Shown one piece after another: positions 6,540-17,571 of a stretch of DNA of 61,253 nt (the first letter of the stretch is position 1; every line of letters begins with the position of its first letter). Both the position numbers and the translations under genes were made by a program. Source of the DNA: Symploca sp. SIO3C6 (GTDB lineage Bacteria > Cyanobacteriota > Cyanobacteriia > Cyanobacteriales > Coleofasciculaceae). The notes under the pieces are model-generated. The model made no database searches. It saw nothing but the letters and a program-made list of their open reading frames with translations, and was not told where the DNA came from. Location: assembly GCA_010692425.1 (NCBI GenBank), contig JAAHHJ010000035.1, positions 1 through 61,253 of the forward strand, read 5' to 3'.

Positions 6540-7556
6540 CTAGTGACCAATAATTTCCGGCACCAGATGAGCCATAGACTTATCCAAACGAGCACCATGT
6601 ACTTGTACCACACAGGAAGCCATATAGTTTCCCCAACGAGCCGCCTTAGTTGCACTAAAACCGTTAGTAAGTCCAAACATCACACCACCAGCAAAAGCAT
6701 CACCAGCGCCAACAGTATCTTTAGCATGCACAGGGAATCCAGAGACGCTGCTAACCTGTTGATTTTGCACCACCAGGCAACCATTAGCACCATCAGTGAT
6801 AAAAGCGGTATCAACTAGCTGACCAATTTTGTTAGCACACTCCGTTAAGGATTCTAATTCACAGAAGCGACGCACCTCATCAGCATTACAGAAGAGGACA
6901 TTACAGTAATCGTCCACCAGCTTGTGAAAATCATCAGCAAAACGATCTACTAAGAAGGAATCGGAGAAAGTAAATGCAATTTGCACTTGATTGCGCTTAG
7001 ATTGCTCCATAGTTTCAACACAAGCTTTCCTTGGACTCTCTGCATCCCAAAGATAACCTTCAACATAGCTGTATTGACAGCGACTGAGTAAATCCACATC
7101 AATATCTGTGGAAGCCAAAGAGGTGGAAACGCCCAAATGGGTACACATTGTGCGCTCAGCATCAGGAGTAGTCAGCACCAAGCAGGTGCCTGTAGAACCA
7201 ATGTGATTAGGAGCTGGATGGACATCAAATCCAATTCCGGCCTCTAGTAAATCCTGGCGGTAGAACTCACCATTGGTATCATGAGCAACCTTACCTGAAT
7301 AAAAGCCCTTACCACCACTTTGCACTAAGGCAATCATGGTATTGGCAGCAGAGCCCCCTGAACCCAATTCCAAGGAATGGTGTTCCAAATTGTGCAAGAG
7401 TCGGGCCTGTTTTTCTGAATCCATCAGAGTCATAGAACCCCGATTCAAGTCATGTTCCTGGATAAAATCATCTTCTACTAATGCCAGGATATCTACCATG
7501 GCATTACCTACACCAAATACATCGGTTGACTTGGAGTTGTTATTATTTTCTGTCAT
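6540..7556 (-). CDS. PfkB-family carbohydrate/adenosine kinase
   Basis: This 338-residue protein is of the ribokinase/PfkB family, which phosphorylates sugars or nucleosides with ATP. The N-terminal substrate-binding motif (VFGVGNAMVDILA), the GGSAANT segment and the C-terminal anion-hole and base motif DTVGAGDAFAGG are all present. Cyanobacterial proteins of this type are commonly called adenosine kinase. The purA and adenosine-deaminase-like genes nearby make a purine role plausible, but the substrate is not proven. The frame extends upstream to 7673, but that part covers the rplY-downstream hairpin, and the ATG at 7556 gives a natural MTENNNN start. Confidence 0.85.
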   Translation of the reverse strand: MTENNNNSKSTDVFGVGNAMVDILALVEDDFIQEHDLNRGSMTLMDSEKQARLLHNLEHHSLELGSGGSAANTMIALVQSGGKGFYSGKVAHDTNGEFYRQDLLEAGIGFDVHPAPNHIGSTGTCLVLTTPDAERTMCTHLGVSTSLASTDIDVDLLSRCQYSYVEGYLWDAESPRKACVETMEQSKRNQVQIAFTFSDSFLVDRFADDFHKLVDDYCNVLFCNADEVRRFCELESLTECANKIGQLVDTAFITDGANGCLVVQNQQVSSVSGFPVHAKDTVGAGDAFAGGVMFGLTNGFSATKAARWGNYMASCVVQVHGARLDKSMAHLVPEIIGH

Positions 7557-7618
7557 AAAACCTTTGTTGACGCGAATCCTGGATTTGAAGATGCTCCCTT
7601 CAGCAATTGTAGACAAAC

Positions 7619-7651
7619 TTAAGCCAGGGGTAACTTTTGCCCCCGGCTTAA
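7619..7651 (-). terminator. Hairpin between rplY and the PfkB-family gene
   Basis: TTAAGCCAGGGG (7619-7630) pairs with CCCCCGGCTTAA (7640-7651), giving a 12-position stem with a single A/C mismatch and a 9-nt loop. It lies 26 bp after the rplY stop (minus strand). It probably ends or attenuates transcription between the two genes. Confidence 0.6.
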
Positions 7652-7676
7652 AAGGCCCAGGCAATGATAACAAACC

Positions 7677-8273
7677 TTAGCCTTCTGCTGCCGATTCCTC
7701 GGAGGTTTCTTGAGCAGCTACAGCTGGGGCAGCAACACTGAGTACAATCCTCTCAGCATCTTCTTTAGCAGAGAGGCCTTCAGGCAAGACTAACTCATGG
7801 ACGTGAATGCTATCTCCAATTCCCAAATTAGAAATATCAATCTCAATTGTCTCTGGGATCTTATTAGGATCACATTCGACATTGATTTCTATCATCAGCT
7901 GTTCCAAAATGCCACCGGCTTTGATTCCTGGTGCCTCTCCTTGTAGTGCCAGTGGCAAGGTGACATTGACGCTATCTTGAGATGCCATCGAGAAGAAGCT
8001 GAGGTGGTATAGTTGACTCTTCCAAGGATGAGTTTGTACTTCCCGTAGCAGGGCTTTACCTTTCCAGGGAAGATCAGGAATATTTACCTGAATCAGTGTG
8101 TGATTAACATCGGCTTGTTTGAGCAGTGTTTCCGCTGTTTTCACGTTTATAGTTAGAGGCACAGATTCTGTACCCTCATGACCGTAGAGAACAGCAGGTA
8201 TTTTACCAGAACGACGTAAGGCTCTAGGATTAACGCCTTCGGGGCGCTTTTGACATTCAACTGTAACTTCCAT
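7677..8273 (-). CDS. rplY: 50S ribosomal protein L25 (CTC family)
   Basis: This 198-residue protein matches the long (TL5/CTC) form of ribosomal protein L25, which binds 5S rRNA. The N-terminal half has the L25 pattern (VECQKRPEGVNPRALRRSG, then IPAVLYG). The C-terminal CTC domain (INVECDPNKIPETIEIDIS and following) and a short Ala/Glu-rich tail complete it. The ATG at 8273 is chosen over 8300 because family members begin with M-x-V-x-V-E. purA lies upstream on the same strand, about 300 bp away, across a G/A-rich stretch. Confidence 0.92.
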   Translation of the reverse strand: MEVTVECQKRPEGVNPRALRRSGKIPAVLYGHEGTESVPLTINVKTAETLLKQADVNHTLIQVNIPDLPWKGKALLREVQTHPWKSQLYHLSFFSMASQDSVNVTLPLALQGEAPGIKAGGILEQLMIEINVECDPNKIPETIEIDISNLGIGDSIHVHELVLPEGLSAKEDAERIVLSVAAPAVAAQETSEESAAEG

Positions 8274-8569
8274 GGCAATAACTTTATAAGGGGTTTTCAA
8301 GTTTGGGGACTGTTTGGAGAGAGGGGGAGATGGGGGGAGGGGGAGATAGGGAGATGGGCAGATTTACTTCTAAGATACTCAGGTATTCCCTTACTCTCTT
8401 CCAAGGATTTCCAATACTCCCTTACAAAGTATTGAGTTTCAATCCCTGTCTTGGAGTAGAATTTCTAAGAATTGATAGGAATCAAATCCTCTTCCAATTA
8501 GCCTACCCATACCCCAATCTCTTTTAAAAGCTATTTGCCTCTCTATTTACCCATTGTCAATGATCCGAT
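8274..8569. other. Intergenic, with GGGAGA-rich low-complexity DNA
   Basis: Nothing coding is visible here. Bases 8317-8360 are a run of GGGGGAGAT-like units. Similar GGGAGATGG runs occur at 11088-11108 and 26475-26515, near gene ends. Confidence 0.5.
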
Positions 8570-9967
<1,398 letters not shown>

Positions 9968-10040
9968 TCAACTTAACCTTTAACAGGCAGGTACTGCAAG
10001 GACAGTTGAGAAGATGTCCGCCCTAAGTTAAGGAGATAGG

Positions 10041-11087
10041 ATGGCTTTATATGCAGAGTTACACCGCCATCTGGGCGGTTCGGTTGTGCCTCGTATTCTT
10101 TGGCGCTATTTCCAACGCCAAAACACTGATTTGGCGCAACGATTTCCTGAATATCCGGCGTTTGAAGAATTTTATACCCGAGAACGCAATAGTCTTGATG
10201 AATATCTAGAATTGCACACTTTGGTGGAAAGCGTTCAAACCGCCCAAACTTTACCTTACTTCATTTACCGCTTGATTCGCGGTGCTTACATTTTTGAGAA
10301 TTTAGCTTATTTGGAACTGCGTTATACTCCTTATCTGCGCACATCTGGTAAGTTCAGTCAATCTGAACGCATTGAGCAGATGAGGCAAATTGTCGAGATT
10401 GTCGGCAAGGCTACACAGGTAAGTGAGTATCAGATTGTCTCTAGCCAAATTCTCTGCATGCACACGCGCTTGCCCTATGAGGTTAATAAGGCGATTGTGG
10501 ATCTAGCCGCCCAACATCGTGAGTATGTCTGCGCGGTGGATTTGGCAGGGGGAGATACCCATGTTGCACAGCGCTTAGATGAATTTGTCGGCTTATACAA
10601 GTATGCGCGATCGCTAGATATTAAAACTACGGGACACCTCTATGAAACTACCGATGGCTGTTACCCCCAACTGCTGCCTTATTTGATGCGAATTGGACAC
10701 GGGATTCAAATTCCTTTGAAGTATCCAGAGTTGTTAAAGGAGGTGTCTGGGCTTAACCAATGTTTGGAAGTTTGTCCTACTACTTATCTTAAAACTGGCA
10801 CTCTGGAGAATCTGCATCAGCTGAAGGTAGTTTTTGACCGCTGTTTTGAGGCAGGTGTGGATATCGCTATCTGTACAGATAATGCAGGGTTACATAATGT
10901 GCGTCTGCCTTTTGAGTACGAAAACTTGCTCACTCAAGATGTGATTGATTTCCGACAACTGCAAGCTTGTCAAGAAGCAGCCTTTCGTCATGCTTTTGCT
11001 TGGCCTTATGGGCAACGTCCTGAATCATTATTGACAGGATTGCTGCAAAACGATTCATCAGAGTCCTTGGCAGTAAGTAGTCATTAG
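10041..11087 (+). CDS. Adenosine deaminase-family metal-dependent hydrolase
   Basis: This 348-residue TIM-barrel amidohydrolase is related to adenosine deaminase. The metal-binding HxH is in AELHRHLGGS (HRH). Further metal or substrate motifs are TTGHLYET, RIGHG, and ICTDNAGLHN in the place of the usual STDDP. It probably deaminates adenosine or a related aminated purine. The altered last motif leaves the exact substrate open. A good Shine-Dalgarno sequence (AAGGAG) precedes the ATG. It is divergent from purA. Confidence 0.82.
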   Translation: MALYAELHRHLGGSVVPRILWRYFQRQNTDLAQRFPEYPAFEEFYTRERNSLDEYLELHTLVESVQTAQTLPYFIYRLIRGAYIFENLAYLELRYTPYLRTSGKFSQSERIEQMRQIVEIVGKATQVSEYQIVSSQILCMHTRLPYEVNKAIVDLAAQHREYVCAVDLAGGDTHVAQRLDEFVGLYKYARSLDIKTTGHLYETTDGCYPQLLPYLMRIGHGIQIPLKYPELLKEVSGLNQCLEVCPTTYLKTGTLENLHQLKVVFDRCFEAGVDIAICTDNAGLHNVRLPFEYENLLTQDVIDFRQLQACQEAAFRHAFAWPYGQRPESLLTGLLQNDSSESLAVSSH

Positions 11088-11268
11088 AGGGAGATGGGGA
11101 GATGGGGGGATTTTTGTATACAGATCCCTCCCTCCCTTCCCACACCCCCCCACACTCCCATATCCTTCTTTCTTCTGACTCAAAGCCTCTTTAGAAAACT
11201 TGAAAGTGCAATTTAGATGCACAATAGCTTAGAGTAACTCTAGTATTCAATTAATAATTGCTATTACT

Positions 11269-12264
11269 ATGAAACTTACCAAGCAAAATCTCTCAGAGCA
11301 TCTCGATCAAGTTTATGATACTATCATTGTTGGGGGTGGAGCTGGTGGCTTGTCTGCTGGGCTCTATTTGCAAAGATACCTGCTCTCAAGCCTGATTATC
11401 GACAAAGGTAAGGCTCGTTCTCTTTGGATGCAGCAACTTCACAACTATCTTGGCTTACCTCCAGACACCCCAGGACGTAATTTGCTTAAACAAGGCAAGG
11501 ATCACTACCTTTCTCTAGGAGGAGATTTCCTAGGCGGCTATGTAGAAGAAATAGTCGATGAAGGGGAAACTTTTGCCGTTCGAGTCAAAGTTGGACGTCA
11601 AGATAGCATTTATCCAGTGTTGCGCTCGAAATACCTGATTGCTGCTAGTGGCATTATTGACTACCTGCCATCTCTAGAGAAAATGCAGAATGTCTATGAA
11701 TATGCCGGATATAACTTACATGTTTGCCTAATTTGCGATGGCTACGAGATGGTTGACCAAAAGGTTGGTGTTTTTGGCAGTAGTGAGGCGGGTTTAGAAG
11801 TTGCTTTTAGTCTGGGTTGGTTTACTCCATATATTACTCTGTTTACCAATGAATTATTTGAAGTAAGCTCTCAATTACGCAATAAACTTAAAGAACATGG
11901 ATATCCTCTAGTAGAACAGCCGATTAAGCAGTTTCTTGGTCAAAACCATCAGATGACTGGTGTGGAACTTGCTGATGGCTCAGTTATTGAATTGGAGGCA
12001 GGGTTGATTTCCATGGGTTCTCAGTATCATGCTAGTTACCTTGAGGGAATAAATCTAGAGCGTCAGGGGGGCAATATCGTCACTGATAAAATGGCCCGCA
12101 CCTCCCATCCCAGAATTTTTGCGATTGGAGACTTGAAAGTAGGACTCAATCAAATAGTAATCGCAGCAGCAGATGGTGCTTCAGCTGCCACTCAAATTTG
12201 GCGTGAAATTCGCCGCGCTACTGGTGCTAAGCGATGGATGGAGAACCTTAAAACCTCAGTATAG
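11269..12264 (+). CDS. Thioredoxin-reductase-like flavoprotein (DDOR-like)
   Basis: This 331-residue pyridine-nucleotide-disulfide-oxidoreductase-like protein begins with an FAD-binding IIVGGGAGGLSAGLYL. It carries a redox CxxC (CLIC) at the thioredoxin-reductase position and a second FAD motif, FAIGDLK. The central nucleotide-binding domain is abnormal. FGSSEAG replaces GxGxxA, and the HRRxxxR motif that grips the NADPH phosphate is absent. These are features of the cyanobacterial disulfide oxidoreductases called DDOR, which do not use NADPH in the normal way. That assignment is from memory of the family, and ordinary NTR remains possible. It stands alone. Confidence 0.75.
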   Translation: MKLTKQNLSEHLDQVYDTIIVGGGAGGLSAGLYLQRYLLSSLIIDKGKARSLWMQQLHNYLGLPPDTPGRNLLKQGKDHYLSLGGDFLGGYVEEIVDEGETFAVRVKVGRQDSIYPVLRSKYLIAASGIIDYLPSLEKMQNVYEYAGYNLHVCLICDGYEMVDQKVGVFGSSEAGLEVAFSLGWFTPYITLFTNELFEVSSQLRNKLKEHGYPLVEQPIKQFLGQNHQMTGVELADGSVIELEAGLISMGSQYHASYLEGINLERQGGNIVTDKMARTSHPRIFAIGDLKVGLNQIVIAAADGASAATQIWREIRRATGAKRWMENLKTSV

Positions 12265-12390
12265 ATGAGGAAGTTCTGGGGGTGTGGTAGGTATTCTCCC
12301 ATGTCCTATCTATCTTCCCCATCTCCGTGTCTGGAGTGTCTCCCTACCCCCGCTTCTCCCTCTCTTAATGGGACTTTAGCTAGAATTATG

Positions 12391-12499
12391 TATGGCAGTA
12401 CGTATTAAGGTTAGGACAAGCTAAATCGCTAAAACTTTGTCAAATTCACCCCTTCTGCCTTGGAGTCTTCTGCCCTGGAGCCTTCCGCGTAGCGCTATA
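12391..12499. mobile_element. MITE-like element, copy of 432-537
   Basis: GCAGTACGTATTAAGG, TTAGGACAAGCTAAATCGC and CCCTGGAGCCTT through GTAGCGCTATA match 435-537 almost base for base. One small internal difference (TTGGAGTCT) is seen. TAT flanks both sides. It lies between the reductase gene and gatC. The rest of 12265-12641 is C-rich low complexity with no ORF. Confidence 0.6.
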
Positions 12500-12641
12500 T
12501 AAAGCAAGTTTGGGTTATATTTAGGCTGGAAATTTGCTAAAGTCCCGTTATGAGCAATTCGAGCTAAGTAGTCATAACTCAAATTGCTCACAATGAAGAG
12601 ATGAAAATTTAATTCTTAACTCCTGTGAAAACAGATATTTC

Positions 12642-12944
12642 TTATTCTTCGCTAAGAATTTTTGGCACTCTGAAGTAGTCTCCATCCGGATCAGGAGCTT
12701 CTTTAAGAATAGCTTCTCGATCAGGATAAGGTTTTAAATTATCTGGTCTGGTCACATTGCTAACATCAATTGCCCGTGTAGTTGGCGGTACATTCTCAGT
12801 GTCTAATTCACTTAGCTGTTGAAAATATTCCAGAATGCTACTGAGCTGACCTACAAATTGCTCTTCTTCCTCTTCCGTCATTTCTAAACGTGTGAGATTA
12901 GCGACTTTGCGAACTTGCTCAGAATTAATTAGAGGATTAGTCAT
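12642..12944 (-). CDS. gatC: Asp-tRNA(Asn)/Glu-tRNA(Gln) amidotransferase subunit C
   Basis: This 100-residue subunit stabilises the GatA-GatB heterodimer that converts misacylated Glu-tRNA(Gln) to Gln-tRNA(Gln). The sequence has the family pattern [33 protein letters not shown], and the C-terminal R.D......EAILKEAPD...YFRVPKIL. It is the usual length. gatA and gatB are not in the window. ycf3 lies upstream on the same strand with about 90 bp of AT-rich, TTATTGATTATTGG-repeat DNA between them. Confidence 0.95.
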   Translation of the reverse strand: MTNPLINSEQVRKVANLTRLEMTEEEEEQFVGQLSSILEYFQQLSELDTENVPPTTRAIDVSNVTRPDNLKPYPDREAILKEAPDPDGDYFRVPKILSEE

Positions 12945-13033
12945 TGATTATTGGTTATTGATTATTGGTCATTGCTTAGAAATCATTGTCTATTTATAAA
13001 TAACGAATAAATAAACAATGACTTCTAACTAAA

Positions 13034-13555
13034 CTAGAAATATACATCCATCCCTGAACGACCTGTAGTTTTAAGCCAATTCTGCGCCTCAATATAGTTA
13101 TTGGGAGCTAGACGAATTGCTCGCTTCCAATATTCAGCAGCTTTACCATAAAACTCTTCAGCAGCGTTTTCATTGCTAGCTTCCTTGGCTTGCTCACCTT
13201 TATAGTGGTAAATAACAGCAATATTGTTGAGCGCTTGAGGCATACGGGGATTGAGTTCAAGTGCCTGCTCATAGCAATCTAACGCTTGCTTATGCTCACC
13301 GTTACTAGCGTGAATTAGCCCCATGTTATAGAGAACGAAACTGCGGTCATAGGGGTCTTCTTCTAACCTTAAGGCTTCCTTGTAATTATCCATAGCTTCA
13401 GCATATTCGCCATCTGCTTGGGCTGACATACCGTCTCGGTAGTAGACAAATGCTTCTTTAGCTTTTTTATTGGCAGGCAGAATTTTCAGAATGATATCTG
13501 CCATCACCGTGAAGCTTTTATCAATGAAGTTATCGTTCCGTTGAGTTCGTGGCAT
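13034..13555 (-). CDS. ycf3: Photosystem I assembly protein Ycf3
   Basis: This 173-residue TPR protein acts on the cytosolic face of the thylakoid as an assembly chaperone for photosystem I. The N-terminus ([15 protein letters not shown], then DIILKILP) and the three TPR units are characteristic: [41 protein letters not shown] and [16 protein letters not shown]. The end RSGMDVYF is also typical. It lies upstream of gatC on the same strand. Confidence 0.96.
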   Translation of the reverse strand: MPRTQRNDNFIDKSFTVMADIILKILPANKKAKEAFVYYRDGMSAQADGEYAEAMDNYKEALRLEEDPYDRSFVLYNMGLIHASNGEHKQALDCYEQALELNPRMPQALNNIAVIYHYKGEQAKEASNENAAEEFYGKAAEYWKRAIRLAPNNYIEAQNWLKTTGRSGMDVYF

Positions 13556-13883
13556 AGTTGCTTTTTAATTTTCCCCGCTAGTAATTCATCGTAACTTTTC
13601 TAGGATGCTCTCAACATCATCAGATCAAGATGCCAAAATCCAAAGCATTATCGATGGTTGCCATATTTTGGGTGAATCTTGATAGTAACTCTCTGTGGTG
13701 AGATTTTCACATCTTTCCAAAAGAGGAAAGGAAATTTCTATAGGTGCGGTTAGAATTAAAGCCGATTCTGAAGATTGTAGAGCCTAACACCAGATTGATA
13801 AGGGCTTAACTCTCGATATTGGGGATGCATCACACCTGCATATAACTGAGTACGTTGACCATCCCTATTATCAGAGAAAGCCA
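13556..13883. other. Divergent intergenic region
   Basis: This region separates ycf3 (minus) from the lipoprotein gene (plus). I see no ORF, strong hairpin or repeat in it. It presumably holds both promoters. Confidence 0.4.
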
Positions 13884-14792
13884 ATGCAACTTAGAAATGC
13901 CAGTTGTTTGAGAGCACCATGCCACACCCTGATGAGTGGGGCGTTTTTTTTAGTTGCTCTGAGCAGTTGCACCCAACCAACTTCAATTGTAGCGTTCGAG
14001 TCTCCTTCTCCCTTAACAGACCGTACAATGGAACTGACAGCCCTAGCCTCTTTCCCCGTCAGTGCAACCGTTTGGTCTGGTGGATTTGATGCTACTGACT
14101 GGTCCCAATCTTGGAGTGCCAAAATTAGAGGTGATTGGGGTTTAGAAAATACTGAAGTTATCACTGACCCTACTAATAAATTTTCCCAAGTACTGCGAGT
14201 ACACTATCCAACGGGTTCTGTTAGTCCTGCTGTTTTCCGGAAATACAATGCTCCCTTTGGAGGCGCTGGGTTTCACGCTAATTTAGACATCGAACCCCAA
14301 AACTCCCTGCGATTGGGCTACTACGTTCGTTTTTCCGAGGATTTTGACTTTGTCAAAGGCGGTAAATTGCCGGGACTTTTCGGCGGTAGAGTTACTAGTG
14401 GTGGCAAGATCCCCGACGGTACTAATGGTTTTTCAACCCGCTTCATGTGGAGAAAAGACGGAGAGGGAGAAGTTTTTGCCTATCTCCCCAATAGTTCTGA
14501 TTTTGGTACTTCAATCGGCAGAGGTAGTTGGCGCTTTCAACCAGGAAAGTGGCACCATATAGAACAGGAGGTAGTTCTAAATGATCCAGGCAGAGAAAAT
14601 GGTCGAATTCGAGTTTGGCTAGATGGAGAACAAGTCCTTGATCGGGAAGATTTGATTTTCCGAAGTACTAGTGAACTGAAAATTGAGGGCATATTCTTCT
14701 CAACTTTTTTTGGTGGTGGGGATAAATCTTGGGCAACGCCTAAAGATGTGTATATCGATTTCGCCGATTTCTCTGTAATGAATGTGAACTAA
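13884..14792 (+). CDS. Lipoprotein with polysaccharide-lyase (PL14-like) beta-jelly-roll domain
   Basis: This is a 302-residue exported protein. A hydrophobic leader ends in a lipobox (VALSSC, Cys near residue 29), so the mature protein is probably lipid-anchored. The rest resembles the beta-jelly-roll of family 14 polysaccharide lyases and related secreted proteins. It has SLRLGYYVRFSEDFDFVKGGKLPGLFGG, NGFSTRFMWR, WHHIEQEV, GRIRVWLDGEQV and FFSTFFGGGD. A role in cutting or binding an acidic polysaccharide such as the sheath is inferred. I have not confirmed the catalytic residues. It stands alone. Confidence 0.7.
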   Translation: MQLRNASCLRAPCHTLMSGAFFLVALSSCTQPTSIVAFESPSPLTDRTMELTALASFPVSATVWSGGFDATDWSQSWSAKIRGDWGLENTEVITDPTNKFSQVLRVHYPTGSVSPAVFRKYNAPFGGAGFHANLDIEPQNSLRLGYYVRFSEDFDFVKGGKLPGLFGGRVTSGGKIPDGTNGFSTRFMWRKDGEGEVFAYLPNSSDFGTSIGRGSWRFQPGKWHHIEQEVVLNDPGRENGRIRVWLDGEQVLDREDLIFRSTSELKIEGIFFSTFFGGGDKSWATPKDVYIDFADFSVMNVN

Positions 14793-14969
14793 TCTCAAGT
14801 CCGATGGCATCGTGATTGTATATTGTGAGTGTGAGGAGAAATTGCCATCGCTTTGCATCATCTCAGGTTAACTGCAAAGTTGAGGTCTATGTTAATAACT
14901 GTTTAGTCGAAAGTAACTTTATCCCCTTATAACTCTTCGGGTATAGAAAAAGTTTTTCGAGGAAAATTA

Positions 14970-15067
14970 GTAGGCTGGGTAAGTTCAAAGGTAATCTTAA
15001 CCATCACTTTCATCAACTTGAATACCCTGTGATTAGACTATACTTACGTTACCTACACCCAACCTAC
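14970..15067. repeat. Short inverted-repeat element
   Basis: GTAGGCTGGGT (14970-14980) is the inverted match, with one mismatch, of ACCCAACCTAC (15057-15067). The unit is about 98 bp and is without an ORF. Elements beginning GTAGGTTGGGT are widespread in cyanobacterial genomes (recollection). It lies between the lipoprotein gene and the end of the aldehyde dehydrogenase gene. Confidence 0.4.
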
Positions 15068-15083
15068 CTTGAATTTCGCCTGT

Positions 15084-16556
15084 TTACAATTTAACTGTTA
15101 CTGTCTTCACTTCAGTGTACTGCTGTAAGCCATACTCACCAAGTTCACGACCAATCCCAGATTGCTTGAATCCACCGAAGGGAGCAGCAGCATCGAAGAC
15201 ATCGAAACAGTTTACCCAGACAGTACCAGCCCTAACGCTGTTGGCGATCGCATGGGCTTTACCAATATCCTTCGTCCACACTGCTGCTGCTAGGCCGTAC
15301 ATAGTTGCGTTTGCTCTTTCAATTACCTCATCAATATCTTTGAACTTAATAATGCTCATTACTGGACCAAAGATTTCCTCTTGGGCAATCTTCATTTCGT
15401 CCTTGACATCTACAAACACAGTAGGTTTGATAAAGTAGCCGCGATCGCCCACTTGAGAGCCACCGCACAGCATTTGTGCACCTTCTCGCACACCATGCTC
15501 GATGTAGCCCATCACCCGATTAAATTGCTCTTGATCTACCTGTGGCCCCTGTTGTGTCTGAGCATCAAACGGGTCTCCTACAATTCGATTCTGCGCACGT
15601 TCAAGACTCTTGGCAACAAATTCGTCATAGCACTTCTCTTCCACAAATAGCCGTGAACCAGCACAGCAGCATTGTCCTTGATTAAAGAACAGGGCATCAT
15701 GAGAACCTTCGAGTGCCTGATCCATATCAGCATCAGCAAAGACAATGTTGGGGCTCTTGCCTCCTAGTTCGAGAGTAACGCGCTTGAGGTTACTTTTAGC
15801 AGCAGCTTCCATAATCAGGTGTCCCACTTCAGTAGAGCCAGTAAAGGCTACTTTGTCAATACCCATATGATGTGAGATTGCTGCCCCAGCAGTTGGTCCA
15901 TAACCTGAGAGAATATTTACTACCCCAGGAGGGAAACCAGCTTCCAGAATTAGTTCACCAACCCGCAGTGCTGATAAGGGAGTCTGTTCAGCCGTTTTAA
16001 GAACCACTGTGTTACCTGCTGCCAGGGCTGGTCCTAGCTTCCAAGCTTGCATTAGCAGTGGGAAGTTCCAAGGGATAATCTGACCAACTACGCCCACTGG
16101 CTCATGGCGAGTGTAGCAGAAGTAAGGACCATTAATAGGGATAGTTTTGCCTTGAATCTTATCAGCCCAGCCTGCATAGTAGCGATAGCAGGCAATAACC
16201 AAAGGCAAATCTGCTTTCAGAGAATCGTTGAGGGGCTTGCCGTTGTCGAGAGTTTCTAGCCGCGCTAGTTCCTCAATATTTTGCTCAATTAGGTCAGCTA
16301 GTTTGTAGAGTAACTCTCCGCGTCCAGTGGCAGACATTTGCTTCCAGTCTCCACTGTTGAAAGCTTTACGGGCAGCCGCGACTGCCAAATCAACGTCGGC
16401 GGCATCTGCTTCAGCCAGATCACAGATGACTTCCCCGGTAGAAGGATTAATAGTCTCGAATCGTTTCCCAGAAACACTGTTGACCCATTCGTTGTTAATT
16501 AGCAGTTGAGTAGGCCCGACTTTAGCCTTTTGTTCTGGTACGGAGGCGGTTACCAT
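15084..16556 (-). CDS. NAD(P)-dependent aldehyde dehydrogenase
   Basis: This 490-residue enzyme oxidises an aldehyde to a carboxylic acid. The catalytic landmarks are [20 protein letters not shown] (cofactor site), FTGSTEVG, the general base Glu in [12 protein letters not shown], the nucleophilic Cys in NQGQCCCAG, and [10 protein letters not shown]. The start [13 protein letters not shown] and the length suit the ALDH1/2-like class. The substrate cannot be read from sequence. It is transcribed alone, and a Shine-Dalgarno-like AAGGAGA precedes the ATG. Confidence 0.93.
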   Translation of the reverse strand: MVTASVPEQKAKVGPTQLLINNEWVNSVSGKRFETINPSTGEVICDLAEADAADVDLAVAAARKAFNSGDWKQMSATGRGELLYKLADLIEQNIEELARLETLDNGKPLNDSLKADLPLVIACYRYYAGWADKIQGKTIPINGPYFCYTRHEPVGVVGQIIPWNFPLLMQAWKLGPALAAGNTVVLKTAEQTPLSALRVGELILEAGFPPGVVNILSGYGPTAGAAISHHMGIDKVAFTGSTEVGHLIMEAAAKSNLKRVTLELGGKSPNIVFADADMDQALEGSHDALFFNQGQCCCAGSRLFVEEKCYDEFVAKSLERAQNRIVGDPFDAQTQQGPQVDQEQFNRVMGYIEHGVREGAQMLCGGSQVGDRGYFIKPTVFVDVKDEMKIAQEEIFGPVMSIIKFKDIDEVIERANATMYGLAAAVWTKDIGKAHAIANSVRAGTVWVNCFDVFDAAAPFGGFKQSGIGRELGEYGLQQYTEVKTVTVKL

Positions 16557-16736
16557 AACAATTCTCCTTAAGGTTTAAATTAACACCCAATTCCAATTGT
16601 CAGTATTAATTTAAACATTTAGCTCAGAAATCATAAAGTCTTAATACCCAGATTACGCATTTCTAAATGTAGAACACTAGATTAAGTGAGCTCAGAGCAA
16701 GGACATCAAGGCTCATTACCAGAGATTCTCTGCAGC

Positions 16737-17222
16737 TTACTGCTTGAGAGCGGCCAGTGCTTTCCTAAAAATGATCTTATCATCGCCGGCTCTGTAAAAT
16801 TCACGGATTCGCGCTTCCTCATCGTAACCGCGCTTGCGATAGAACGCCCGTGTACTCTCGAAATTTGGCAGTCCAGAAGTTTCCGCCAGTAGCAGGCGCT
16901 CACCCCGCACAGTCAAGGTTTGTTCCACGTATCGCAATAGTTTTGTACCGATTCCTTCCCCCTGAGAGTTGGGGTGAACGGCAATAAAGTAGAGATTCCA
17001 AGTTCCATTGGCATAGGGCTCTGGGGCGTAGTACGCAACTCCTTCCAGCTTGCCATCATCGTAGGTGATCCAGAAGTGTTCGCTGCCGAGGTTGCCGTCA
17101 AAGTATTCTGCCAACATAGTGCCAAGTTCCTTAAGCTCTTGCGGTGTAAATAGACCGATAGCTTCAGCAATAGCCATTAGAGCCTCCTTGTCATTGGGCG
17201 TGGCAGGTCGAATCATGAACAA
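16737..17222 (-). CDS. GNAT-family N-acetyltransferase
   Basis: This 161-residue acetyl-CoA-dependent acetyltransferase has an N-terminal IRPATPNDKEALMAIA and a central beta4 (WNLYFIAVHP). The acetyl-CoA-binding loop is QGEGIGTKLLRYVE, in the Q/R-x-x-G-x-G/A form. The C-terminal FYRKRGYDEEARIREFY is typical of the fold. The substrate is unknown. It is upstream of, and on the same strand as, the aldehyde dehydrogenase gene, with about 180 bp between. Confidence 0.88.
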   Translation of the reverse strand: MFMIRPATPNDKEALMAIAEAIGLFTPQELKELGTMLAEYFDGNLGSEHFWITYDDGKLEGVAYYAPEPYANGTWNLYFIAVHPNSQGEGIGTKLLRYVEQTLTVRGERLLLAETSGLPNFESTRAFYRKRGYDEEARIREFYRAGDDKIIFRKALAALKQ

Positions 17223-17247
17223 CTTCTGTGTAGTGATTAAATGAACT

Positions 17248-17276
17248 ACTCACCCCTGCGAGGTTGAGGGGCGAGT
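17248..17276. other. Hairpin in a 350 bp non-coding gap
   Basis: ACTCACCCCT (17248-17257) pairs with AGGGGCGAGT (17267-17276) with one mismatch. It may be a terminator for the aldolase gene (minus) or the decayed end of a transposable element. The rest of 17223-17571 has no ORF I can support. Confidence 0.4.
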
Positions 17277-17571
17277 TTCCCTTCAGCCTCAGTTTTGAGC
17301 TTTTGCCGCTTCGAGAGCACCCAGTTGCGACAATCTGATCGTATGCTTAGGCTTACAGGGGATTAAGGATTTTAAGTCTCTAGATGCTAAGCTTTTCCAC
17401 ATTTAATTTGCAGATGATTGCGTGCAGGGATGCCCACTCCACACAAGATACAGTAAATTAAATTATGCAGATTTAGATGTGGCTTAGCTTATATCCTTGC
17501 ACTTGTAAGCATCAACAAAGGCTTAAAATCATTGTCTGGCATACTTTCTACATTAATTGAGCAAGCTCGAG

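Noticed and set aside
14344-14562. Overlapping 72-codon ORF in the lipoprotein gene
   Set aside because: It is out of frame with a well-supported gene and lacks its own ribosome site.
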